DNA of 8,494 nt from Bacillota bacterium (GCA_021817625.1 JAKASY010000061.1:1-8494), one strand, 5' to 3'; shown: positions 1-7,508, counted from the stretch's first letter. Program-made: numbers and translations. The notes: a model not told the origin generated them from the sequence alone.

Positions 1-1
1 A

Positions 2-90
2 TTACGGTCTGGCGCGCACGTGCTCGCCCAGAAGGCCCTGCACCGTCTCTAGCAGGGCGGCATGAGGATCTCGTCCTGGACTTCGATCAC
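2..90 (-). other. possible short frameshifted coding fragment at window edge
   Basis: On the minus strand a GTG at 90-88 follows a GGGGAGGGG stretch that could bind ribosomes. It opens a reading frame (VIEVQDEILMPPC) that stops after 13 residues. In the neighbouring frame the same DNA continues as DPHAALLETVQGLLGEHVRARP (split here: DPHAALLETVQ, then GLLGEHVRARP) and stops at about position 2. Joining the two would need one frame change near position 60 and would give an amphipathic peptide of about 30 residues. I do not recognise a family. It lies just downstream of the broken DUF4396 gene on the same strand and shares its frame-change habit. It may equally be chance, so confidence is low. 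Confidence 0.15.
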
Positions 91-117
91 TGCATCCCCT
101 CCCCGGGCGAGCGTTCC

Positions 118-912
118 CTACATGCCGGCCTTGATGCCGGAAGCCACCAGACCGTAATTCGTGGGGTAGGTAGTGAGGAAGCCGGCGGCCATCGCGGCCT
201 GCATGATCACAAAGGCCGCTGCGGTGAGCCCCATGGTGCCGGGGAACAGGCGATCGAGCAGGTACAGGGCCGCGATCTGCCCGACCGGTAGGCGCTGATG
301 GTGATAACGTCCGCGCGAAGGGCTGTCGACGGGGCCGCAGCGAAGCCGATCCGACGCTCGGCCATGATCGGTCAGGGCCTGGAAGACGAACAAGCCAAGG
401 GCAAAGGCCAGCACTGCACCGGTGACGACCTCCGCCGCCATCGTGCCGCCAAAGAGGCCGGTGCCCACGACCAGGACCAGGGCCATCAGGTCGCCGAGTG
501 CGCACCCCGCCATGCAGTGCGTGCTGGACCGCAGGGCGCGCGGCCAAAGCGGACCCATGGCGTGTCCCGCCATGCCGCCCATGCGGCCGGCACTGTGCTG
601 GCCATCCATCTCGCCCATGGCGGCCACATCGAGCGAAGCTGTCGCCGCATGCGCATGGATGCCGTGACCCTGCGAGGGCGGCGACGGTGGAAGAAGGGGC
701 CGCGGCGACACCCGGTCTTTGGCCGTGCGGCCGCTGGGGTGACATAGAGGAGCGCGCCGAAGGGCCCGAAGTAGACAGCCATGAGGGGCCAGACGATGTT
801 CATGATCGGCATTGCGCGGTTGCGGTGGCGCACAACGTCCACGACCGTCCGCCCACATCGTGCTAGCCGCGACAACCAGCAGCCACAGGTCGATGACCTT
901 CGTCGCTGTCAC
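118..912 (-). pseudogene. DUF4396-family membrane protein, broken by several frame changes
   Basis: Conserved pieces of a DUF4396 protein occur in order, but in two alternating frames. From GTG 912 the first frame reads VIDLWLLVVAASTMWAD (membrane helix 1). Near 845-870 it moves to a frame reading VVDVVRHRNRAMPIMNIVWP and continuing MAVYFGPFGALLYV, a hallmark block. Near 680-730 it returns to the first frame with a His/Met-rich linker (HGIHAHA, GEMDGQH, GMAGHAM), the family signature THCMAGCALGDL and a hydrophobic helix. Near 355-370 the other frame gives ALRADVITISAY. By about 290 the first frame resumes with GQIAALYLLDR, FVIMQAAMAAGFLTTYPTN and the final SGIKAGM before the TAG at 118-120. 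DUF4396 proteins are multi-pass membrane proteins of unknown function with this ending. The Cys/His signature and Met/His linker suggest metal handling (inference). Four frame changes mean either a true pseudogene or local sequence errors. It lies in the same direction as the chrB genes, about 330 bases downstream. Confidence 0.72.
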
Positions 913-1238
913 CCCACCGGCGTCAAGAGCGGATCCTCCACACCTGCATTGTCCCGACCATACCGTAGGGTCACGCGCCTCGTTCGCTTCCAATGGTTGG
1001 GCAAGCTTGGCCCATGCAGTGTGCAAGGTCGCCGCAGTGGAATGTACGGGCCGCTCCAGTGCGTACGTCGTCCGCGTGTATCGCACGTGAGGGCTGGTCC
1101 TGGCACCTTGTGTGCGTCGCCCGCTCACCGACGTTAAGGAGATCTCGGTGCCACGTGGCTTAAGGCGGTTTGGCCCTCGTGCCATGACTAACCCATACGG
1201 ACCCGAACGCATCCCTTTGAAGGTTGAAGCGTCGATGC
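913..1238. other. gap with no recognisable gene
   Basis: These 326 bases lie between the end of the ChrB C-terminal-domain gene and the DUF4396 remnant. On the minus strand the first DUF4396 frame stays open across the gap back to 1212. Its translation (for example YALERPVHSTAATLHTAWAK) has no motif I know, no suitable ribosome binding site, and an Arg/Thr/Pro-rich composition typical of chance frames in GC-rich DNA. No tRNA, strong hairpin or T-tract terminator is evident. The length suggests the DUF4396 gene may have had its own promoter, or that something has been lost from this spot. Confidence 0.4.
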
Positions 1239-1667
1239 CTACGTCCCGGTCAGTTCGTGCTTGAGGTAAGCGTACACACCATCGAATATCGTTCGGCTTC
1301 GCGCAATCGCCTCTTGGTCGTCGGCACAGATCATGCGAATGCCCCTGCAGACCATATCGAGCCCTTCCGCGGCGGGCTCGAGGGGCGCCTCCTGGACGAT
1401 ATCGGCTTCGTCGATGATACGAGCGAGCCGGCCCAAGGCCGGGTCCTCGAGCCGGTAATCGGACACAAAGGTGTGAAAGGTGCAGTGCCCGCGCCGGTGC
1501 GACAGTCGAGCCCCCGGCATGTCAAACGTAATCCCGGTCTCCGGTCCTGGCGGATCTGAGCCTTCGGGTATAAACACGAACTCGGGCGCCGAGTCGACAA
1601 ACCGGGCGATCAGCCAGGCGGTGGCCATCCGGTCCACACCGATGTTTTCACGCGTCACCCAGCGCAC
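1239..1667 (-). CDS. ChrB C-terminal-domain protein (chromate resistance)
   Basis: This 142-residue protein matches the C-terminal half of chromate-resistance protein ChrB. It opens with VRWVTRENIGVDRMATAWLI, the characteristic WVTRE-x-DR-xx-x-WLI start of the domain. There follow a FVFIPEG strand, the ITFDMPGARLSHRRGHCTFH block (equivalent to the family's FDxPG-x-x-H-x-xxCSF), a DPALGRLARIIDEAD helix and a closing ADDQEAIARSRTIFDGVYAYL helix. The conserved Arg, Asp, His and Cys are candidate active-site or metal/oxyanion-binding residues (inference). I chose GTG 1667 because it lies 4 bases after the stop of the upstream N-domain gene, behind a GGGGAG sequence, and starts exactly at the domain edge. 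A TTG at 1730 would add 21 unlike residues overlapping the upstream gene. In proteobacterial ChrB both domains are usually one chain of about 300 residues; here they are separate and in different frames. Role: probable cytoplasmic chromate sensing or response, with the upstream gene. Confidence 0.85.
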   Translation of the reverse strand: MRWVTRENIGVDRMATAWLIARFVDSAPEFVFIPEGSDPPGPETGITFDMPGARLSHRRGHCTFHTFVSDYRLEDPALGRLARIIDEADIVQEAPLEPAAEGLDMVCRGIRMICADDQEAIARSRTIFDGVYAYLKHELTGT

Positions 1668-1671
1668 GGGC

Positions 1672-2097
1672 TCACTCTCCCCGGCGTGCTTGGAGCGCCT
1701 CGTATACCTTCTGGCCCAGGGAGCAGTCAAAGTGGTCCCGGCGTCGCGCCTGCTGAAACCGGCGTGCGACGTTCTCCAACGCCGGTGACGGCTCCTGCAG
1801 TTCGTCCCACAGAGGACGGTACTCCTGTTCGCTGGCCGCCTGGAACCGACTGATCAGGTCCGCCTCTTGGCCAGGCATGGTGCCCTCGGCCTGCCATACC
1901 ATGGCGGTCCCGCCGGCTTCATGCACCTCGCCGGCAAGCCATTGAAATTGTTCGACCGCCCATGGCGTCGCGGGTAGAACCCAGATGGAATCGTGCACGA
2001 GGAGGGCGCCGAGGCTCTTAAGCTTCCGCCAGACGTGGACTCGATTGGCGCTGGGTACGGCCGGAATCTGATAGTGCAAGAGCACCCACACGCGCAA
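1672..2097 (-). CDS. ChrB N-terminal-domain protein
   Basis: This 141-residue protein corresponds to the ChrB N-terminal domain. Diagnostic features are WVLLHYQIPAVPSANRVHVW near the start, RKLKSLGALLVHDSIWVLPA (residues about 24-43, matching the family's RKLKxLGAxxLQDGVxxLP) and a GEVHEAGGTAMVWQAE strand-turn-strand (about residues 75-90), followed by helices around YRPLWDEL and a basic RRFQQARRRDHFDCS segment. In known systems ChrB controls chr operon transcription in response to chromate; this half carries the presumed DNA-contacting part (family knowledge, tentative). The TTG at 2097 is chosen because GGAGGAGGG lies 6 bases upstream; the GTG at 2091 is too far from it. The gene is divergent from the transporter operon and is followed after 4 bases by the ChrB C-terminal-domain gene, so the two are very probably co-translated. 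No chromate transporter (ChrA) is present in the window. Confidence 0.83.
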   Translation of the reverse strand: MRVWVLLHYQIPAVPSANRVHVWRKLKSLGALLVHDSIWVLPATPWAVEQFQWLAGEVHEAGGTAMVWQAEGTMPGQEADLISRFQAASEQEYRPLWDELQEPSPALENVARRFQQARRRDHFDCSLGQKVYEALQARRGE

Positions 2098-2103
2098 CCG
2101 TCG

Positions 2104-2112
2104 CCCTCCTCC
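2104..2112 (-). promoter_or_regulatory. ribosome binding site of ChrB N-domain gene
   Basis: GGAGGAGGG on the minus strand, 6 bases before TTG 2097. It is a near-ideal Shine-Dalgarno sequence and is the main reason for accepting the TTG start over the in-frame GTG at 2091. Confidence 0.65.
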
Positions 2113-2117
2113 GCGGC

Positions 2118-2133
2118 TAGAGGCGTCGCTCTA
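2118..2133. repeat. inverted repeat TAGAG-N6-CTCTA upstream of chrB
   Basis: Five-base perfect arms (2118-2122 and 2129-2133) are separated by GCGTCG, about 20 bases before the ChrB N-domain start. The position fits an operator near the minus-strand transcription start, possibly for ChrB autoregulation. The arms are short, so chance is possible. Confidence 0.3.
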
Positions 2134-2148
2134 AGGCTAGTCGCCGTC

Positions 2149-2177
2149 TTGTCAGAAGGAAAGTCGCACCTTACCGT
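2149..2177 (+). promoter_or_regulatory. possible promoter of the phosphotransferase-ABC operon
   Basis: TTGTCA (2149-2154, five of six matches to TTGACA) is followed after 17 bases by TACCGT (2172-2177, a weak -10 with T, A and final T conserved). This leaves about 35 bases to the ATG at 2213. The same bases read on the minus strand give CTGACA (2155-2150), a possible -35 for the chrB genes, so divergent promoters may overlap here. The -10 is poor and the assignment is tentative. Confidence 0.3.
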
Positions 2178-2178
2178 C

Positions 2179-2192
2179 GTAACCGCCGTTAC
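2179..2192. promoter_or_regulatory. possible operator GTAAC-N4-GTTAC
   Basis: A perfect 5-base inverted repeat (2179-2183 and 2188-2192) with spacer CGCC lies directly after the proposed -10. Further TTAC copies sit at 2171-2174 and in GGTTAC at 2207-2212, immediately before the start codon. A dyad at this place would be well positioned for a repressor of the downstream operon. No regulator is encoded within that operon; the divergent ChrB-type protein is a candidate only by position. Confidence 0.35.
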
Positions 2193-2212
2193 AGTCGTCC
2201 GGGGGTGGTTAC

Positions 2213-3139
2213 ATGATCGTTCGCGAGTATTATCAGCGTGGCGCCCCGGATCCGGTGCTCGACCTCGAACTGGTGCTCACCCTGGCCCGGCGACACGTGC
2301 AACAGGCGCTGCAGGTGACCGGGGTTGACGAGACCGGCGGGGAGGCGCGCGTGTATTACATCGACACCAGCTTGGTCCTCAAGGTTCAGCGGCCCCAGCA
2401 GCTGCGATCTTGGACCAGCCTGGAGAAGGAGGTGCGCTTTCTCGAGGCGATCGCCGAAGAGGACCCGGACCTGCCGGTGCCGCGCGTACGCGGCCACGGC
2501 CGCGATGGCAGCGTCGAGTATACCTGCATGACCCGCATGGACGGTGACGCCGCCGTGCGGACGCCGATCCCAGCCGGCGCGCGGGCCGAGACCCTGCGGG
2601 CCCTGGGGCGGGTGATTCGGCGCGTGCACGCGCTCGACCAGCGGCGTCTCATGGCCAGCGGCCTGTTTCCCGAGGAGTACACGGCGGCAGACCTGCGCCA
2701 GTCCATGGCCGAGCGCCTGCGCAGCCTCGCCGCGCATCTCACTGAGCACGGAGCGGTCTGGCCCCTTGCCCTGGACCCGGACGGACTGTGCGAGCGCGCC
2801 GCCGCTCGCGTGCCCGACGACGTAGAGGGAGTGGCGCTTCACACCAACCCGGGCCCCACCCACACCTTTGTCGACCCATCCTCCGGTCGCCTGACCGGCC
2901 TGATCGATTTCGGCGACGCCTACATCGGTCACCCGGCGTTCGACCTGTGGCAGTGGGGCGATCCGGACGACCGGGCCGCAGTGCTCGCCGGCTACGTGGA
3001 GGCAGGCGCGCCTCCTGTCTGGTTCTGGCCGGTGTGGGAGGTGGTCGAGGCCGTTGCCGACCTCGTCGCGCTGGTGCGAGACCGTCCGCACCAGGAGAGG
3101 GCGACCGCCCACCTGCGCGCGCTGGTCGCACGATGGTAG
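2213..3139 (+). CDS. aminoglycoside-phosphotransferase-fold protein with altered HxD motif
   Basis: This 308-residue protein has the aminoglycoside phosphotransferase/choline kinase fold. The N-lobe includes LVLKVQR (Lys57, the expected ATP-anchoring lysine) and Glu72 in WTSLEKEVRFLE (expected salt-bridge Glu). The LRALGRVIRRVHALD helix (about 128-142) is typical of the family. The catalytic loop is LHTNPGPTHTFVD (209-221), where APH enzymes have HGDxxxxN. His210 is kept, but Asn212 replaces the catalytic Asp, and His217 stands where the metal-binding Asn would be. The second metal-binding motif IDFGDA (231-236) and the following GHPAFDLWQW are intact. A typical member transfers phosphate from ATP to a small-molecule hydroxyl. 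This one may be weak, inactive or act differently (inference). ATG 2213 follows GGGGGTGG by four bases. It is first in the operon, 9 bases before the first ATPase gene, so a role in modifying, sensing or giving immunity to the exported compound is plausible. Substrate unknown. Confidence 0.82.
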   Translation: MIVREYYQRGAPDPVLDLELVLTLARRHVQQALQVTGVDETGGEARVYYIDTSLVLKVQRPQQLRSWTSLEKEVRFLEAIAEEDPDLPVPRVRGHGRDGSVEYTCMTRMDGDAAVRTPIPAGARAETLRALGRVIRRVHALDQRRLMASGLFPEEYTAADLRQSMAERLRSLAAHLTEHGAVWPLALDPDGLCERAAARVPDDVEGVALHTNPGPTHTFVDPSSGRLTGLIDFGDAYIGHPAFDLWQWGDPDDRAAVLAGYVEAGAPPVWFWPVWEVVEAVADLVALVRDRPHQERATAHLRALVARW

Positions 3140-3148
3140 GCCGCGGCG

Positions 3149-4221
<1,073 letters not shown>

Positions 4222-4225
<4 letters not shown>

Positions 4226-5142
4226 CCCCTACCCCGCCAGCGGCCGAGCGCCTGCGGGGTACCGCTGGCGTGCTCCGGCGCGAGATCCCGACCCTGTGGG
4301 CGTTCGGTCTGCGCGAGTACCGGATCTGGCAGTCCTACCGGGTGAACCAGGTACTCTGGCTGGTCAACATCTTCGTCACGACGCTGCTCTTCTTCCTCAT
4401 GGGCCAGATGATCAAGGGCAGGGCCGCTCTCATGGGGGCGGCGTACGGCACGAACTACATGTCGTTCGTGGTCGTGGCGATCGCCCTCAACACCTTCGTG
4501 TTCACCAACCTGTCCGACCCCTATACCCGCATCGCCCGCAGCTACTTCAACGGCACCATGGATCTTCTGCTTCTGAGCCCGATGTCGGTGTACACGCCCC
4601 TCATCGGCTTCATGACCAAGTCGATCCTGGACGACTACCCGCGCCTGTTTATCGTCGGCGCCTTCGGCATGCTCCTGTTCGGCGCGGCGTTCCGCTTCCA
4701 GCACTCCCTCCTCGCCATCGGATTCACCGTGCTCGTGCTGACCGCGGCCTTTGGCATCGGCATGATCAGCGCCAGCTCCTTCTATCTCCTGAACATCAAA
4801 CAGGGGACGGAGCCTGTGCGCTTCCTCGTGCAACAGCTGCTCGCGACGCTCCTGGCCGGCAGCTACTACCCAGTGACCGTGCTGCCGAGACCCCTCCAGT
4901 GGGTGGCGTGCCTCATCCCGCACACGTACGCCTTCGACGCCATCCGCCGACTCATGGATCCGGGGGCACGCCTCGGCCTGCCGGTGCTGCCGATCCAGCA
5001 GGTTCTGCCCTGGCCGCCGCTCGTGACCGACGCGGTCGCCCTGGGTGCGATGTGCCTTATCCTCGTGCCGCTCGGGGTCGCCCTCTACGGTCGGGGCATC
5101 GAGAGGGCGCGCCGGGAGGGGACGCTCACGCGATGGCAGTAG
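4222..5142 (+). CDS. ABC-2 type permease subunit 1
   Basis: This 306-residue integral membrane protein has about six hydrophobic segments, near residues 44-63, 80-97, 143-162, 165-188, 207-226 and 276-296, after a cytoplasmic N-terminus containing LWAFGLREYRIWQSYR. The block NGTMDLLLLSPMSVYTPL (about 110-127) and the C-terminal GSYYPVTVLPRPLQW with LIPHTYAFDAIRR (about 222-252) are the standard ABC-2 permease signature, where a re-entrant segment is followed by YYPV-x-x-LP. It forms the transmembrane pathway energised by one or both ATPases in the operon. ATG 4222 overlaps the stop of ATPase 1 by four bases, and its own stop lies 10 bases inside ATPase 2, so all three should be made together. 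A SxFYLLNIKQGTEPVRF segment is shared in pattern with permease 2, so the two permeases are probably paralogues. Substrate unknown. Confidence 0.9.
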
Positions 5143-6116
5143 TCGACGTGACGGGCGTCAGCAAGCGCTACGGCGGGCGCCAGGGGGTGTACGCCCTCGA
5201 ACGAGTCGACCTGCGCCTCGAGGAGGGGACGGTCCTCGGCCTGCTCGGCCCGAACGGCGCCGGCAAGACAACCCTGATCAAGATCCTGGCCGGACTGCTC
5301 GCGCCGGACGAGGGCGGCGGCACGGTGCTCGGCTACGACCTCCTGCGCCAAGCCCGGGAGATCCGGGCCGCGATCAGCCTGGTCGCGCCAACCGCGGACG
5401 TGGGTACCGACAACAACCTCACCGTACGCCAGAATCTCGTGTTCTGGGCACCGGTGTATGGCCTCTACGGCCGCACCGCGCGCAGGCGCATCGACGAACT
5501 CCTCGCACGCCTGGATCTGGTCGAGAAGGCGGATGCCTGGCCAATGCACATCAGCGCCGGCCAGCGCCAGCGCCTAGCGCTCGCGCGCTCGCTGCTCGCC
5601 GAGAACGCTCTCGTCTTTCTCGACGAGCCCACCAACAAGCTCGACGCCGAGGGCGTCCGCTCCGTGCACGGGCTGATCGCCGACCTGAACACGCGCCACG
5701 GCGTGACAGTGGTGCTGACCACCCATGTCATGGACGAGGCGGAGGAACTCTGCTCGGAGATCCTCTTCCTGGCCGAAGGACATGTGCGCCAGCACCTGCC
5801 GACCGGCGCCGTCCTGCGCTCGCTCGGCGTGGTTCGGCCGATCCGCCTCCTGCTCGAAGCCGGACCGGATAGTCCGTTCGCGCCGCCGGCGGCCGCGAGC
5901 ATCGAAGGCGCGGAGCGTGTCGAGTGGGGGCTCGGGGCAGCCCCGGGAGAGGTGCGCCTCACGATCTTCACGCGCGACAGCCAGTGCACGACGCCCGCGC
6001 TTCTGCGCTGGGTGTTCGCCTCCGGCCATCGCCTCAGGCGCATGGAGACGGAGCGTCCCACCCTTGAGGACGCGTTCCGTGTCCTCGCGCAGGCCGAGGG
6101 GGTCGTGTCGCCATAG
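5133..6116 (+). CDS. ABC-2 exporter ATPase subunit 2
   Basis: This 327-residue ABC ATPase has Walker A GPNGAGKT (39-46), signature SAGQ (141-144), Walker B ALVFLDE (159-165), D-loop NKLD (168-171) and switch His198 in LTTHVMDEAEE. The Q-loop position reads ISLVAPTADVG, again without a clear glutamine. The C-terminal segment ends PTLEDAFRVLAQ, the usual tail helix of DrrA-like ATPases. The open frame extends back to 4182, but that part is a shadow of permease 1. ATG 5133 is chosen because it starts directly at the first strand (MAVVDVTGVSKRY) and has GGGAGGGG about 12 bases upstream. It lacks the roughly 40-residue insertion of ATPase 1, so the two are not recent copies. It overlaps permease 1 by 10 bases and abuts permease 2. 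It most likely pairs with ATPase 1 as a heterodimer, or serves permease 2. Confidence 0.9.
   Translation: MAVVDVTGVSKRYGGRQGVYALERVDLRLEEGTVLGLLGPNGAGKTTLIKILAGLLAPDEGGGTVLGYDLLRQAREIRAAISLVAPTADVGTDNNLTVRQNLVFWAPVYGLYGRTARRRIDELLARLDLVEKADAWPMHISAGQRQRLALARSLLAENALVFLDEPTNKLDAEGVRSVHGLIADLNTRHGVTVVLTTHVMDEAEELCSEILFLAEGHVRQHLPTGAVLRSLGVVRPIRLLLEAGPDSPFAPPAAASIEGAERVEWGLGAAPGEVRLTIFTRDSQCTTPALLRWVFASGHRLRRMETERPTLEDAFRVLAQAEGVVSP
6096..6102 (+). promoter_or_regulatory. ribosome binding site candidate for permease 2
   Basis: GAGGGGG inside the end of ATPase 2, ending 10 bases before ATA 6113. It supports an initiation event at the gene junction rather than 165 bases further in. Confidence 0.4.
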
Positions 6117-6982
6117 CCGACACCCACTCCCACGAACACCAGCCTCGCGACACGGCTGGGTTCGCGCGAGCAGCCGCAGCAGCCGCCTGGCTCGAGTACA
6201 AGGCCCTTCGCGTCTACCCCTCGGGCCTGTGGCTTGCCTGCGCGCAGGAGCTCACCACCGTTGGGGTCTGGTACTTCGTGGCTCGCTTTCTTAGCGGCGC
6301 TGCGGACGGCGCCGTCTCTCAGTACGGGGGCAACTACCTGGCGTATGTACTGGTCGGCGTGCTCCTCAACCAGGTGGGCCTGACAGCGCTCCTGGCCCCC
6401 GCCAAGACCATCTCGAACGCGTTCTGGGACAAGCGCCTGGAGACCTACCGCTTGGCCGTTCAGGGCATATGGGCGAACGTCGTCGGACGCCTGGCCTGGC
6501 AGGTGATGTTCTCGACCGTTCTCCAGGTCGCGGCGGCAGTGTTCCTCGTGGCGTTCGGCGGCCTCCACCTGACCAGCGCGGTCGACTGGCCGATGGCCAT
6601 CCTGGTCTGGCTCCTGATGGTGCTGGCCAACGCAGGGCTCGGCCTCATGGGCGCCAGCCTTTTCTTCCTGCTGGAGGTCAAGAACGGCCAAGATCCGGTG
6701 ACCTGGACGTACCAGTACCTGGTCCAAATCGTAACCGGGCTCTACGTGCCGGTGGTGGTTCTGCCGAGCTGGCTCCGCGCGCTCGGACAGGTGCTGCCAC
6801 AGACCTACACGTTCTCCGCCATGCGGCTCATCGTGCTCACTGGCGCCCGCGGCGCAACAGTCGATGGGGACGTGATCGGGCTGCTCATAGCGGCGGTCGT
6901 GACCAGCGGTGCCGGCTGGCTCATGCTCCACTGGGCGCTCGCGCGGACCGAGCGCCTGGCCGGGCTGGGCGTCACCGTCTAG
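6113..6982 (+). CDS. ABC-2 type permease subunit 2 (non-canonical start)
   Basis: This second ABC-2 permease is about 289 residues if it begins at ATA 6113. The clear N-terminal family segment WLEYKALRVYPSGLWLACAQ, followed by a hydrophobic stretch to VWYFVARFL, is coded from 6188 onward. The frame contains no ATG, GTG or TTG between its upstream stop (6065-6067) and GTG 6278. Starting at 6278 would remove the first membrane segment. ATA 6113 overlaps the ATPase 2 stop (ATAG) and lies about 10 bases after GAGGGGG (6096-6102), so initiation there by coupling is the best guess; CTG 6227 is another option. Later features are LLEVKNGQDPVTWTYQYLVQ, GLYVPVVVLPSWLRALGQ and LPQTYTFSAMRLIV, matching the corresponding parts of permease 1. 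About six membrane helices are expected. It probably forms a heterodimeric channel with permease 1. The end (TAG 6980-6982) is firm; the start is not. Confidence 0.82.
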   Translation: MADTHSHEHQPRDTAGFARAAAAAAWLEYKALRVYPSGLWLACAQELTTVGVWYFVARFLSGAADGAVSQYGGNYLAYVLVGVLLNQVGLTALLAPAKTISNAFWDKRLETYRLAVQGIWANVVGRLAWQVMFSTVLQVAAAVFLVAFGGLHLTSAVDWPMAILVWLLMVLANAGLGLMGASLFFLLEVKNGQDPVTWTYQYLVQIVTGLYVPVVVLPSWLRALGQVLPQTYTFSAMRLIVLTGARGATVDGDVIGLLIAAVVTSGAGWLMLHWALARTERLAGLGVTV

Positions 6983-7000
6983 CAGGCCGTCGCTGGCGCA

Positions 7001-7015
7001 GGCTCATCGTGAGCC
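7001..7015 (+). terminator. weak hairpin after the operon
   Basis: GGCTCA-TCG-TGAGCC forms a perfect 6-bp stem with a 3-base loop, 18 bases after the permease 2 stop. There is no T tract after it, so a Rho-independent terminator is not proven; it could instead protect the transcript end. Confidence 0.3.
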
Positions 7016-7326
7016 GCTCGCGGCCAGCACCGTGCCGGCAGAGGGCCAGACGGCTGGCGCCGCGGCGATCGGCGCCGTGCTCGAGAGCGTCACGGCAAGT
7101 GGCGCTCCCTGGATCACCTTGGTGGAGAGGGATGGGGCAGTGGCATCCCCACCTGCCGGTATGGCGTGAATACGCCGCGTGGTGTTGTCGTACGGGAATC
7201 CCGACGGCAGGAGAGTCACCGTGCTGCGGGCGCTGCTCAGTCCATCCGCACTACCGATCCACCCTGCCTTCGCCTCTGGTGCGCATGTCGGTCGGGCTCA
7301 AGAGTGAGGATGGTGCAACATGAAGG

Positions 7327-7342
7327 CCTCGACCGGTCGAGG
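7327..7342. repeat. perfect 16-base palindrome
   Basis: CCTCGACCGGTCGAGG is exactly self-complementary (two 8-base arms, no spacer). It lies about 170 bases upstream of the small membrane protein gene. A dimeric regulator site, a restriction/methylation-related site or chance are all possible. Confidence 0.4.
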
Positions 7343-7495
7343 TGAGCGGCAGGTCGGCCAATGCGCTGAGTCCCGCGGTTGGGAAGCTGCAGACCGGCAT
7401 GTTCGCGGGCCGTCAGGGCGTTCACTCCTCACCGTGACCGGTCTGCGACCGCAACCGTCTCACGTGTGGAAGCAAGCCCGCGTCACCGTGGTGGC

Positions 7496-7504
7496 GAGGA
7501 GGTG
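7496..7504 (+). promoter_or_regulatory. ribosome binding site of small membrane protein
   Basis: GAGGAGGTG lies 4 bases before ATG 7509. It is very close to the ideal anti-16S complement and decides the start in favour of 7509 over the in-frame ATG at 7320. Confidence 0.65.
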
Positions 7505-7508
7505 TGAA

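Larger units (their letters stand above)
6983..7508. other. intergenic stretch without a convincing gene
   Basis: Between the operon and the small membrane protein gene there are 526 bases. They hold the hairpin at 7001-7015 and the 16-base palindrome at 7327-7342. Open frames exist on both strands (for example minus 7219-7004, rich in Ala/Thr/Ser/Pro, and plus 7320-7508, rich in Arg), but none shows a known motif. A 28-codon frame at 7221-7307 (GTG after AGGAGAG) is too short to judge. Confidence 0.4.

Noticed and set aside
913..1212. Open minus-strand frame extending the DUF4396 frame upstream to 1212
   Set aside because: No family motif, no ribosome binding site at its start, and an Arg/Thr/Pro-rich composition. 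Long chance frames are common in GC-rich DNA.
2189..3112. Minus-strand open frame opposite the phosphotransferase gene
   Set aside because: The plus strand has clear kinase-fold motifs; the opposite frame is a shadow.
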